A DNA stretch of 64,000 bases from contig CAUYUJ010022437.1 in assembly GCA_963575745.1 (NCBI GenBank), positions 411,896-475,895 on the forward strand, given 5' to 3'. The translations under genes were made by a program, and so were the position numbers. The DNA is from Prorocentrum cordatum. Lineage: Eukaryota > Sar > Dinophyceae > Prorocentrales > Prorocentraceae. Positions 31,140 to 40,865 of this stretch are shown here, one piece after another (positions within the stretch are counted from its first letter, which is position 1; every line of letters begins with the position of its first letter). The notes under the pieces were generated by a model, which saw only the letters and a list, made by a program, of their open reading frames with translations, was not told the origin of the DNA and made no database searches.

Positions 31140-31800
31140 TTCTGCTACGGTGGCATAGGTCGCAGTGCTCGGGAACACCCCCGCATCCGTTGTTGTTGTT
31201 GTTCCTCCCGTCGAGTGACGTTTTTTGGGGGAGCGTGTATGTGCTCGTTTTTCGCTTAAGCGGCGTAGCTGGTGCTCGTGAATCTTAGTCGTCGTTGGGC
31301 GACTATGGGGAGGGCTATAATATGTAATGGCACTGTGGAGAGGGGATCGAAGACACACGCCGTTGAACGACGACCGCGGTGCCCTTGTAGCAGCGACCAG
31401 TTGGGGTCAACGGCAGCATGTGTCTCGCCATCTGGAGTCTTGGCCCGCATTTCCAAGGCTCTCCCTCAGCAGGGCAATGAATGTGAAGGAGAAGGAGAAG
31501 GAGAGGGAGGGAAGGAACAGTTGGAAGGGGTTCATTTGCTGTCGGGTGCGTCTTGCCAGTTTTTGGAGGTGTCCAGAGGATGATGAGTGGGGAGGAGGAA
31601 CATGAAGGAGGGTGATCAAAATGAGAGCGAGACGGACGACCATGGATGAAACAAGGAGCAGGGACATATATGAGGGAGGGAGCCAACGTAGGACGCAAAG
31701 AGGGTGGGTGGAAGGAGGAGGGGGAGGTGGAGGCCGTGTTACAGAAGAACGAGGATGAGGAGGTTGGGGGGAGGGAAGAGCGGCAAATGGTAGTGGAGGG
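31140..31800. other. No gene recognised
   Basis: Mixed, then purine-rich from 31480 (GGAGAAGGAGAAGGAGAGGG). No repeat partner noticed. Confidence 0.35.
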
Positions 31801-32250
31801 GTAGGAGGAGGAGGAGGAGGAGGAGGAGGAGGAGCACGACAACGTGTAGGAAGAGGAGGAGGTGGAGGAGGAGGAAAAGGATAAGAGGGAGGAAAAGAAA
31901 GAGCAGGGGCAGCTGCAGGAGTATCAGGGTGAGATGTGGAGGGAAGGAGAGAGATAATCATGATGGTGGAGTGGGAGGAGGAGGAGGAGGAGGAGGAGGA
32001 GGAGGAGGAGGAGGAGGAGGAGGAGGAGGAGAGGAGGAGGAGGGGAGGAGGAGGAGGAGGAGGAGGAGGAGGAGGAGGACGAGGAGGACGAGGAGGACGA
32101 GGGAGAGGGCACTCCTCTCCGAACGGCTGAGGCGCAGGAGAGAAAGAATCATGAGGAGAAGAGCGTGATGCGGCGGTGAGGAGGAAAATGGCGAGGAGGA
32201 GGATGAGGAGGAGGAGGAGGAGGAGGAGGAGGAGGAGGAGGAGGAGGGTG
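31800..32250 (+). repeat. Three (GGA)n tracts
   Basis: Tracts at about 31803-31875, 31975-32105 and 32190-32247 separated by purine-rich sequence. No gene seen. Confidence 0.85.
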
Positions 32251-33140
32251 ATCCTGCTCGTTCGTCCCCCCCACCACACACACACTGGTGGCAGGAAGGT
32301 CTCGACCCATCTCTGACGAAAGAGATATTCCCTCGCTGCCAGGCGCACCTGCTTCCGCCCCGCATACAGTGGTGGCGCATGGCAAGAAACCCCCTTTGTC
32401 AGGATCCCCTGGGTTTCTTCGGCTTGCGTTCGGCGTGGAAGGTCGCCGCTACCTCGGAGAACTCCAACTGTTAGGACACCCCAGGTTTCTTGGGCGTCGG
32501 AGCGTTTCGGGGCGCGCGCCCGAGCCTCCGAGAAACTTCTGGGCAGTCAGGGTTTCTTCGCCCGCTACCCCGTCCGCTCGTCACGCACACCGCGCGCGCT
32601 CACGGGGGCGGGTCAGTCGGCCGCGGGAGCCCCGGCTCATTCGGGGCGCATGCCCGATGGAAGCCCAGGAAATCGACGGGCCCAGCATGCGAGTGAAATA
32701 GCTGGTTGTCCTCCATCAGTTGTCTGGTGACCCACCGGCTGGTGGGTCACCTGCGTGGCGCGCGCTCCTGAGGGGAAGCGGATGGAGCAGGAGCGCACCG
32801 CTCCATGCTGCGGCCCAGAGTGCAAGTGAAACGCTCTGCCCTGTCCTCAGGAGGCGCGGGAGGAGGAGGAGGAGGAGGAGGACGAATACCAGGAGGAGGA
32901 GGAGGAGGAGGAGGAGGAGGAGGAGGAGGAGGAGGAGGAGGAGGGAGGGGGAGGAGGAGGAGGAGGAGGAGGAGGAGGAGGAGGAGGAGGAGGAGGAGGA
33001 GGACCAGTGTTCGGGGGTAGCCCACGCGCTCGTGGGTCACCTGCTCGGCGCGCGCTCCACGGGGCGAGCGCACGCAGTCGGAATGCACCACCCCACGGTG
33101 AGCCCAGCATGCGAAGTGAAACGCATGGTTTTTCCTAACC

Positions 33141-33478
33141 TGAAGTCGGGCCCGTCCCTCTTCAGGAGGAATGTCCACAAGTAGTCCAACAATACTCCAG
33201 ATTTCGTAATAAAAGGGAGGGGGTCCCAACCCTCCCAGACGAGAAGTTTTAGACCCCCCCCCTGGGAGAACCCTCCAAAACATCGTCCCCAGACCCCCCC
33301 AGGCCCTCCAAGATAGCTTGGAAGAGACCCCCGCCGAAATGAGACCCCCCTCCCTTTATTACGAAATCTGGAGTAGCCTGGGGACTATTTTTTGAGTATT
33401 TGTTTGAACAGTTTGGAGTATGTTTTGGATTTGTTTTTTCGTCGAACATCCCCCTGTAGGGGGACACGCCCGACTTAA
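33141..33478. mobile_element. hAT-like MITE, copy 4, split by a nested element
   Basis: Starts TGAAGTCGGGCCCGTCCCTC and ends CACGCCCGACTTAA. Flanks TCCTAACC (33133-33140) and TCTTAACC (33479-33486) form an 8-bp duplication with one mismatch. Removing the nested element and one TA leaves 157 bp, the normal family length, with the interior AGTAGTCCAACAA-TA-GCCTGGGGAC continuous. Confidence 0.9.
33195..33373. mobile_element. Tc1/mariner-like MITE nested in the hAT-like copy
   Basis: 179 bp with inverted ends of about 30 bp: CTCCAGATTTCGTAATAAAA then GGGAGGGGGTC at the left, and the reverse complement, ending TTATTACGAAATCTGGAG, at the right. It is flanked by TA at 33193-33194 and 33374-33375; other copies of the host element show no such insert. 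A TA target duplication is diagnostic of the Tc1/mariner superfamily. There is no open frame; the centre is rich in CCCCCC. Confidence 0.88.
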
Positions 33479-33619
33479 TCTTAACCAGTTTTCGGGTGAC
33501 CCACGCGCTTGTGGGTCGCCTGCGCGGCGCGCGCTTCACGGTGGAACCGCATGGAGTTAGGAATGCGCGAGTTCATGGTGAGGCCCAGAATGCAAGTGAA
33601 ACGCATTGTTTTTCTTTTT

Positions 33620-34070
33620 GCACCAGCTCTCGGGTGACCCACCCGCTGATGGGTCACCTGTGCATCGCGCGCCCTACATGGGCGCATCATGTCTTGCCCC
33701 GAGGAGAAGCCTATCTTCTTTCTGTTTGGGCAAGGCCCGAAGCTCGCATTTCCGATGGCGGTGCCCCGTCTCGGTGCCCCCCTACCGATGAGGCCCAAGG
33801 CTCAGCCTTTTCTTCAAGCCTTGCTTGTACGAGGACAGTATCGCGAGGAGTCCGCCTCAGCTGGTCACTGAGCCCCCTTGTGCGAGATTTGTCCCTACGT
33901 GGGTATTGTATACTTTTGGATGGTACATCCAGAACAGAAGCAGCTGTCCCTGCAACCGAACTGGATCTGGTCCGTGGGCGAGCCGCGAAAATCGAGCACC
34001 TCGCGCTGCCAGAACGGCGTGTCCGTTGACACTGAAGACCTGCAACGAGAACGATTCCCAGTTTTTCGGA
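33620..34070 (+). other. Low-repeat segment with overlapping open frames
   Basis: All three forward frames stay open for 60 or more codons. One reads YVGIVYFWMVHPEQKQLSLQ, another ELDLVRGRAAKIEHLALPER. The simultaneous openness of several frames argues for composition rather than a gene. The first 70 bases are the last partial unit of the ~125-bp array. The 3' end runs into a dispersed repeat shared with 27.0-27.4 kb. I see no recognisable domain. Confidence 0.25.
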
Positions 34071-34260
34071 TGCATTCTTGGGAGGTCAAACTCTGATTTT
34101 GCTTTGGTCAGAAATCTGGTTTACTATGGCTTGATCCCGCTTGGTCTGGCTTAACCCCGCCTCACGCCACTTAATCCGCGGCCTAATCCAGCGTAGCAGC
34201 CTCCAAATGGGGCTGAATCCTCCTTAACCCTTCCGACGAAGACCTCCCAGCAGTTGCCTC
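34070..34260. repeat. Dispersed repeat (GAAGACCTCCCAG family), uninterrupted copy
   Basis: About 190 bp matching the outer parts of 27005-27450. It contains recurring short phrases such as CTTGATCCCGC, CTTAACCCCGC and CTTAATCCGC. It serves as the empty-site reference for the insertion at 27.08 kb. Confidence 0.65.
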
Positions 34261-34396
34261 CTATCAGTCCCCAGGTCGTCCCCCTCCGCTCCAGTCCTGC
34301 TGCTTTCGGCCACTGCATGGCTCTGAGGCTCGTCAGTGGCGGCGACGGTGGCCAGAGTCGGCCGAGCCTCGAGCTCAACCGCGTCTCGGGCGGCCG

Positions 34397-34625
34397 CGCC
34401 CGAGACTGCCACCCCGAGGGTGGCGGCGCCCACGTGGACCGCCTCGGTAGCAAGGCTGCGAAGGAGGCCACGTCGCACGTGCACGCGTTCCTCCGTGGGC
34501 CCGTGGGGGCCGCGCCCGAGAGTGCCACCCAGAGGGCGGCGGCGCCCACTTGGCCGCCTCAGCAGCAAGACTACGAAGGGCCACGCCGCACGTGCAAGCA
34601 TTTTGCTCCGTGTGCCCGTGGGCGT
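34397..34625 (+). repeat. Two tandem units of about 115 bp
   Basis: CGCGCCCGAGACTGCCACCC to CGCACGTGCACGCGTTCCTCC and CGCGCCCGAGAGTGCCACCC to CGCACGTGCAAGCATTTTGCT share most positions, including GGCGGCGCCCAC and AAGGCTGCGAAGGAGGCCAC-like text. Confidence 0.7.
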
Positions 34626-35069
34626 TCTCGCCTCGTCCGGGGGGCGCACGCCCCGCTGTGTGTTGGAGGAGCCTGGCGGGAAGGGGGGGAGGCGGAGGAG
34701 GGAGGAGGGGGAGGAAGAAGCGGCCGTTGTGCTTTGTCTGGCCCTGAGGGCTTGTGCTTCGCTGGGTTCGGTCTGCTGCACGTGTCCAGCGCGGCCCGGC
34801 TGCACGGGGCTGGCCGCGCGCCGAGTGGGCACGGCAGCACGTCGACGGAAGGAGGGCGCGAGGCAGAGGGAGGGAGGGAGGACGAGGGCGGCGGAAGCGT
34901 GGGGAAGGAAGACGTGGAGGGGGGAGGGGGGAGCCGGGAGCAGGACAGGGAATCGGAGGATTTATGTTTTAAAACCTCTGCGGCTACAATCCCCCCTTCG
35001 AGGGGACATCTCTCTCAATCTGAGCTCTCGTCGTTGGCGCCAGCTCTGGCAAATACAGACGAGAGGCTG

Positions 35070-35275
35070 CTATTCCTCCTCCTCCTCCTCCTCCTCCTCC
35101 TCCCTCCTCTCCTCCGCCTCCTCCTCCTCTTCCTCCTCCTCCTCCTCCTCCTTCCCTCCTCCTCCCTCCTCCTCCTCCGTCCCCCTCCCCCCGCCTTCCT
35201 CCTCCTCTCCTCCTCCTTCCTCCTCCTCTCCCTCCTCCTCCTCCTCCTCCTCCTCCTCCTCCTCCTCCTCGCGGA
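35070..35275 (+). repeat. (TCC)n
   Basis: About 200 bp of TCC/CTCC. Just downstream, ACAGCACATCG followed by GTGAGC (35522) is a good donor after an open stretch reading RFTVHPQLKPRPKACEVHRT; this might be an exon but is unconfirmed. Confidence 0.85.
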
Positions 35276-35723
35276 GGAGCGCCGCAGAGACCTGGCGCAG
35301 AGCGGCTGCCTCTGGCCCGGGGGGTCCTTGCGGCAGCGTGGGGGGACGCAGGGGGAGGAAGGGACAGGGGGAGAGCACCCGCGCGAGCGCAAGGTCCGAC
35401 TCGGGGTGAGCTGGCCCGGAGGCGCTTCACGGTGCACCCGCAGCTGAAGCCGAGGCCCAAGGCTTGTGAAGTGCACAGAACAGTGGACAGGGCCCGCCCT
35501 GCAGGCTTGGTCGACAGCACATCGGTGAGCGGTGCCGCAGCCTCCCCTGAGAGGAGTGGGATGGGGGAGGCGGGGAGCGGCGAGGGGAGCCGCGAGGGGC
35601 CGCTGGGCGGGGCGGCGGGGTGGCGCGCAGGCAGGGCGAACGGGAAGGCCAAGGACCGCCCCGTCCGACCACTGCGCCCGCGGCGCCGCCCGGCGCGACG
35701 CGTGGGCGTCAAGCAGCGGGGGG

Positions 35724-35970
35724 GGATAGCTGAGGGGTGGGGGCAGCGAGGGCTGCAGAAGAGGGGCCCTTTAGTAGGGGGCCACATGCGAACCCTAGCC
35801 CTACCCCCCACCCTCCTCCTCCTCAGAAGTCGTGGGGGTAGGGGTAGGGTTCGCATGTGGCCCCCTATTTGGTGGCCCCCTGAGGGGGCCCTTTAGGCCG
35901 CAAGAGGGGGGCGTTTAGGGCCCGAGCAGTGCACCTTTCTCCCCCCCAGTGGTCGCCTCCCTTTATACAC
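35724..35970 (+). repeat. Dispersed repeat with GCAGCGAGGGCTGCAGAAG, copy 1, plus a long palindrome
   Basis: Starts GGGGATAGCTGAGGGGTGGG, then GCAGCGAGGGCTGCAGAAGA and GGGGCCCTTTAG. An internal palindrome has arms of about 35 bp, TAGGGGGCCACATGCGAACC mirrored by GGTTCGCATGTGGCCCCCTA (about 35774-35872). Confidence 0.6.
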
Positions 35971-36050
35971 AAACACACACACACACTAAGCACACTAAGC
36001 ACACTAAGCACACACACACACACTAAGCACACACACACACACACTAAGCA
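35955..36050 (+). repeat. (CA)n with CACTAAG units
   Basis: CACACACTAAGCACACTAAG repeats, about 90 bp. It lies between two dispersed repeats. Confidence 0.85.
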
Positions 36051-36112
36051 ACGCCCAAGCCCTCTCACCGGGTGGCCTTCGCAGGCCCTCAGATCCGGGC
36101 GTCGCAAAACAT

Positions 36113-36320
36113 CTAGGCCGCTCAAATCGCGTCCGAGCAAACGGTGTCGGTTGATCGTGCCGCATCGCCGATGTATCGGCGATGCGGCTCGATGTGGAGC
36201 CCGAGTTCCTCCGCACCGACGTCGCCAGTGCATCGCCAACTTTGAGGACGCATCGGCGATTCATCGGCGATGCGGCGCGATCTTCCGACCCCACCTACCT
36301 GGAGTCCATTTAGGAGGCTG
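36113..36320. repeat. Dispersed repeat with GCATCGGCGATGCGG, copy 2
   Basis: Contains the palindromic phrases CATCGCCGATGTATCGGCGATG and GGCTCGATGTGGAGCCCGA, and ends CTGGAGTCCATTTAGGAGGC. It matches the copies at 13.2 and 62.5 kb. Confidence 0.6.
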
Positions 36321-36689
36321 CCTGAATTCGCGACAAGGACAGGCTCTAAGGACAAAACCATCCCAAGTCGTTTGACCCGTCGTGCGCGTTCACGTTCTGG
36401 CGCCCTCCTGCAGGGAGACATGGATCATGAGCCCAGTCTCTTGGATTGACTCTTGTGTGTGGCTGCATACGTGGTTGGTGTTCAAGCCGCTTCAGAGGGC
36501 GCTTTATCATCGTTGTCGCCCTTATCATCACTACCACCATCACCATTTTCAGACTCACCATCGTCACGATCACCAGCATCATCACCACCATCACCACCAG
36601 TAACATCATCATCTCTGGGAGGCTCCTCCTCCTTCTCTTCCTCCTCCTCGTCACGGCTGCAGTCTCCTCTCTGGTCAGAACGTCTCCCC

Positions 36690-36810
36690 TTGGACAGATT
36701 TGGGATCCTCGACTCTCGATCCTCGACCCTCGATCCTCGATCATCGACCCTCGATCCTCGATCTTCGATCCTCCATCCTCCATCCTCGATCTTCGATCCT
36801 CGATCCGTGG
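36690..36810 (+). repeat. Minisatellite of ATCCTCGACCCTCG type
   Basis: About ten 14-15 bp units of TCGATCCTCGACCC or GATCTTCGATCC. The same motif recurs singly near 26965, 28210, 45410, 46870 and 63615, so this is the densest example of a window-wide motif. Confidence 0.75.
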
Positions 36811-37204
36811 GGTCGATTTCTGGCCTTCGAGTCATACACCATCCGGTCGTCACCGTTTTCAGACTTTTGCATGGCGGTTCTTGGGGTTGCCGTCGCCACG
36901 GCTGGGCGCCGCCCGAAAAATGGCAAAGGCGTTCTTCAGGGAGGGTCTGGGGAGTGATTTTTAAAGGGTCTGCGCCGATCCGCGACCCTCCTCCTTCTCC
37001 CCCCTCCTCCTCACTCCTTCTCCCCCTCCTTCCCATCCCCCTCGAGCGAACCTCGACCCTGCCTCCGTCTTCGTGCCCTGTTCTTCCCTGACCCGACAGG
37101 TTGGGGCTGGCAGACTCGAAGAAGGAAAGGCTCCTGACCCGCCTCGCACACCCTGCCCGCCGCGGCTGATGGGCCTGTGTCCCACCACCACCTCTGTAAG
37201 TTGG

Positions 37205-37395
37205 AGGGGGAGGGGGTCCTCCTCCTCCTCCTCCTCCTCCTCCTCCTCCTCCTCCTCCTCCTCCTCCTCCCTCCTCCTCTCCGCCTCCTCCTCCTCCCTC
37301 CCCTCCTCCTCCTCCTCCTCCTCCCTCCTCCTCCTCCTCCTCCTCCTCCTCCTCCCCTCCTCCTCCTCCTCCTCCTCCTCCTCCTCCTCCTGAAC
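37205..37395 (+). repeat. (TCC)n
   Basis: About 185 bp of TCC with CCTCCCTCC breaks. Between it and the MITE at 37548 is GC-rich sequence without a recognised gene. Confidence 0.85.
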
Positions 37396-37547
37396 GGGGG
37401 GCCGGCGTGCCGCGGTGGTCGGGCCCCAGGAGGGCCCCCGCGGCGCCCCCGGGGGGGCCCCGCCTCGCGCTCCTCGGGGCGGGGAATTGCTCGAGGCTGC
37501 GCATCTGCCGGGGGGGGGGGATCTCGGCAACTGGGGCATATGATGAA

Positions 37548-37739
37548 GGATGGCGAGTAACAAATGACCGGGGGTCGTGTTCACGCGGCGGCGCCCAGGA
37601 TGACGATTAGAAAAAACCGGCCGCGGGCTGGGAAACTATGTGTTTTTAATCGTTCTCCCCCAGTCAGAATATTATGCAGAAATAGCAGAAAGCTATTTTT
37701 TGAATCGCTCTCTCCCATGTCTTTTATTAATCGTCATCC
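37548..37739. mobile_element. MITE, GGATGACGATTAATAAA family, copy 1
   Basis: 192 bp. The right end is TTTATTAATCGTCATCC; the left end, GGATGGCGAGTAACAAA, is its diverged inverse. The interior shares ATGACCGGGGGTCGTGTTCACGC and the internal sub-repeat AGGATGACGATTAGAAAA with the copy at 61.9 kb. No clear target duplication was found. It is immediately followed by a copy of another dispersed repeat. Confidence 0.75.
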
Positions 37740-37740
37740 C

Positions 37741-37925
37741 GCATTACATTACCAGTGGCGGGCGGCTTTTCAATCCCAGGACTTTTTGGAGGGTCGGGGA
37801 CGACGTCGGGGTGGTGCGGTGTATCTGATCTTGTTCCCCGGATGTTCCTGGGGAGACAGCGAAGAATGTATACGCCAAGATCCCGTATACACCAGGATCC
37901 GCTTTCTTGTGCGAGATTCAGTGTG
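37741..37925. mobile_element. Dispersed repeat with GTATACACCAGGATCC, copy 2
   Basis: Directly abuts the MITE ending at 37739. Shares CATTACCAG, GACGACGTCGGGGTGGTG, ACAGCGAA and the GTATACACCAGGATCCGC core with the copy near 27.1 kb. No target duplication was recognised. Confidence 0.65.
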
Positions 37926-38170
37926 AGGCCAGTTCGGTTCCGAAGAGGGAGGGGCTCGAGGGTGCTTTTTTGGGGGGGCGGAGGCGGGGGGGGAGACTCC
38001 GATGCTGTTGTTTTTGTTGTCGGCTGTCTTCCTGGGACCTCCCGAGGGGGGGGAGGGGGCCTGCCGTCGCGTCCTCCGTGCGCCTCCGCCTCCTGGCGGG
38101 GGCTCGCCCCCGCCCCGGGGAGATCGGGCGACAGTTTTTTGCAACGTCGTTCTACAGCACCGGCCTACGA

Positions 38171-38312
38171 TTGAGTCGGGCCTGTCCCTCTACAGGAGGA
38201 ACATTCAAAAATAGCCCAAAAAATAGTATGGGGACGATGTTCTTAGTATTATTTGAATCAGTTTGGAGTATTTTTGGAGGGTTCCCCCTGCAGGGGGACA
38301 TGCCCGACCTAA
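38171..38312. mobile_element. hAT-like MITE, copy 5
   Basis: 142 bp. Starts TTGAGTCGGGCCTGTCCCTC and ends CATGCCCGACCTAA, with a perfect 8-bp duplication GCCTACGA at 38163-38170 and 38313-38320. It sits directly beside the left end of the 1-kb (GAT)n-bearing repeat. This is the shortest copy, missing a little of the AT-rich middle. Confidence 0.9.
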
Positions 38313-38320
38313 GCCTACGA

Positions 38321-38684
38321 TCGGAGGTGAGGGGGTGAGATCGAAGTGGAACGGAGAGCCCCCCTACCGGGAAATCGATTTCGGTTTCGTGTTCGTGCGT
38401 GCCGTGCGTGCGGACGAGGCGAAGCTGCGTGGGCGGGCGAGAGGAAAGTCTCCTGTGGCTGAGGCGCGGCCAGACCAAATCATTCTCCACCGGGCGGCCG
38501 GTGGCGCGCGGTGTCCCGCCGGTGTCCCGGTGGTGTCCTCTGTGGCTGAGGCGCGGCCGGACCAAATGATTCTCCACCGGGCGGCCGGTGGCGCGCGGTG
38601 TTCCGCCGGTGTCCCGTCGGTGTCCCGTCGGTGTCCCGATCATGATGTTGATGATGATGATGATGATTATGATGATGATAATGG

Positions 38685-38716
<32 letters not shown>

Positions 38717-38742
38717 GTAATGATGATGAGATTGATGATGGC

Positions 38743-38776
<34 letters not shown>

Positions 38777-38792
38777 TTGATGATGTTGATGT

Positions 38793-38837
<45 letters not shown>

Positions 38838-39099
38838 CGTCGATTGCGAGATCGATTGTGATATCGGTAGTGAGACCGAATGTGGGATCGATTGTGAGAT
38901 CGATAGTGAGATCGATTGTGAGATTGATAGTCAGATCGATTGTGAGATGATGATGGTGATGATGGTGATGATGATGGTGATGATGATGATGACGTTGATG
39001 ATGTTGATGAAGATGGTGTCCCGATGACGAGGATGTTGATGATGATGTTGATGATGGTGATGATGATGATGATGATGTTGATGATGATTATGGTGTCCC

Positions 39100-39137
<38 letters not shown>

Positions 39138-39310
39138 CGTTGTTGATGATGATGTCGATGATGATGATGGTGTCCCGATGTGAGACCGAATGTGAGACCG
39201 AATGTGAGACCGAATGTGAGATCGATAGCGAGATCGATTGAGCGAGACGTTGGTTCCCCCTCCCCCCTCACCTCCTTATCACCCGCAGGGTGGTCGTATA
39301 GGTATAGGCT
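38321..39310 (+). repeat. 1-kb composite repeat, forward copy
   Basis: In order: GGAGGTGAGGGGGTGAGATC; GGAAATCGATTTCGGTTTCG; GGCGGGCGAGAGGAAAGTCT; two ~100-bp units containing GGACCAAATGATTCTCCACC; (GAT)n; a 12-bp GAGATCGATTGT-type array; and a 3' end CCCCCTCACCTCC...ACCCGCAGGGTGG. GGAGGTGAGGGGG and CCCCCTCACCTCC are inverted. The whole order is repeated in reverse at 51.65-52.81 kb. Confidence 0.75.
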
Positions 39311-39464
39311 CGCGTCGTGTCGACGCGGCGGCTGGCCCCGGCGCAGGCGTCCGAGGCGGAAAACGCCATCGGCGGCCCAGGCTTGGGCTGGTATCGGACG
39401 GTCTGCGCCGTCCGGATCTCGGCGCCGTCAGGTCTCGGGGAAGTCACAATGTCAGGACTGGAAG

Positions 39465-39540
39465 AGTCGGGCCGAACAAAAGGGGGGGACAGGGAAAGGG
39501 GGGGGTACTAAATCTGCTGCGTGCAGCTGGTTTCGGCCCC
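39465..39540. mobile_element. MITE, CGGGTCGGGCGAAAGGGGGG family, left fragment
   Basis: Only the left half is recognisable: GAGTCGGGCCGAACAAAAGG, a run of Gs, then CTGCGTGCAGCTGGTTTCGG. The right end is missing or too diverged. Confidence 0.5.
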
Positions 39541-40195
39541 GCACACGTGCACGAATCCGCGCTGATTTCGCGGGTAAGCACTGCGCGAGTGATCGTGTCA
39601 CGCGGCGGGTCTCGCGGATCGAGAGGCCGTGCTCGTGTACATCGTTGGGCGCGTGCGTCCTTTGTGGGCTCCCTGGACAAGGGGCGGACCTTCTCAGAAG
39701 GCTCGAAAGCCCCCCGGCATTCCGAGAAGGTCTCTAAGCATTCCCCGAAGACGGACAAGTGTCCAGAAGGCGCGAGGGCTCCTGAGAAGTCTCGCCGCCT
39801 TCTGAGAAGGCCTTCTCCTTCTCACTTCCCCTCCTCGCTCGCCGACGAGGATAGCTGATCGTTCAAGGTTGTACGATCCACGCGGCGTCGGAAACCAGCG
39901 CCAAGATCTGCACTGCACGAGCCTGCCGTACTCCTGCCCCGAGAGACTCGGGGGCCCGATTTGAAGGCTGGAAGGCAGACCTCCAGCGTCGCTGACCCAA
40001 AACTCCACGTGCACTTCAGCTTCGCAATTTGCGCGCCCGTCCAGCCCATCCCTCCTCCCCCCTTCTAATTCTCGCCGTGGGGCAAAACGGGTCCCGAGGG
40101 AAACGGGTCCCGAGGTTTCTCGCCGTTTTCGAACTCTCGGGGGCCTCCATGGGCCCCAGGACTGTTAAGCAACGATTTCGGCTGAAGGACTTGTC

Positions 40196-40477
40196 GTGGG
40201 GGAAGGCCCCGGGGCCCGGGACCCGCTTCCCACAGGACCCATTCTCCCCCCTGCGCTGATCTCGCTCATCTCATCTCCCGCTGGGCCAGCACAACTGGAT
40301 AAGCTTAATTTCCCTCTTTCTTGGCCAGAATGGCATAGTGAAGACGTGGCCTCACTTAGGTCCCCGTCTTTGAATCAGGTAAATAAATATGGGCGGTTTG
40401 GTTTGGTACATCTTCAGGAAAAAAGCGACCCGAATTTCATTGGCCCTCTTAACTTTGGTCCCCTCCCAAAGGGTTAG
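40196..40477 (+). CDS. Hypothetical exon candidate(s)
   Basis: An open frame with balanced residues (for example KLNFPLSWPEWHSEDVASL) lies between repeats. Within it a classic pyrimidine-rich acceptor (CCCTCTTTCTTGGCCAG, ending 40332) and a strong donor (AATCAG followed by GTAAAT near 40379) bound a 46-bp segment. The conserved product is not recognised, and the segment is short enough for the signals to be chance. Confidence 0.2.
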   Translation: MGEGPGARDPLPTGPILPPALISLISSPAGPAQLDKLNFPLSWPEWHSEDVASLRSPSLNQVNKYGRFGLVHLQEKSDPNFIGPLNFGPLPKG

Positions 40478-40489
40478 GGGTCCTTGCGT

Positions 40490-40865
40490 TGCTCATTATT
40501 CTTCGGATGCGGGCCACTCCCTATTCCCTCCTGTCTCTCCCCGTCCCTCTCCTCTGTTCTTCCATTTCTCGCCACCCCCTCTCCAGCCCTCCCTTCATCC
40601 TCTTACCTTCCGCCTCGCTTCTCCTTTTCTGCCCCCCTGCCTCCTCCCCTTCCTCCTCCCTCCCGCATTCTTCTCCCCCCCTCTCTCCCCTCCCTCCCAG
40701 CTTCTCCTTCCCCTCATTCTCTCTTCGGCCCTTTTCGGCCCTCCCTCCCCCCATTCTCCTCGCTTCTCCTTTTTCCCTCCCCTCCCTCCCCTCTCCTTCC
40801 TCCCCTCGTGTCTCTCTTCACCATCATCGCTCCCCTCCTTCCTCCCTGCCTCCCCTCTGTTACGG
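40490..40865 (+). repeat. Polypyrimidine tract (CCTCCCTT/TCTCCC)
   Basis: About 370 bp of almost unbroken C and T on the + strand. Not a triplet repeat, so distinct from the TCC tracts. It could form triplex DNA or act as a strong splicing pyrimidine tract. Confidence 0.8.

Larger units (their letters stand above)
32640..33690 (+). repeat. Approximately 125-bp tandem array broken by a microsatellite and nested MITEs
   Basis: Unit landmarks are a hairpin GGTGACCCACGCGCTTGTGG then GTCACCTGC, GGCGCGCGCTC, and GCCCAGAATGCAAGTGAAACGC. Units begin near 32718, 33010, 33490 and 33622, with a partial unit at 32640. A (GGA)n tract (32855-33003) separates units 1 and 2. The hAT-like MITE with its nested Tc1-like MITE separates units 2 and 3. 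Confidence 0.75.

Noticed and set aside
30961-31158. 65-residue protein (KPNLSETHADLFARRLT-like)
   Set aside because: It spans exactly the inverted arms of a foldback element that recurs at 6.5 kb, so the frame is a by-product.
35800-35860. Telomere-like CCCTA/TAGGG sequence
   Set aside because: It is part of a single palindrome within a dispersed repeat, not a tandem telomeric array.
38840-39240. Proteins rich in R-S-I-V and C-E-I-D
   Set aside because: Frames of the 12-bp GAGATCGATTGT repeat; the same text occurs in reverse at 51.7-52.3 kb.
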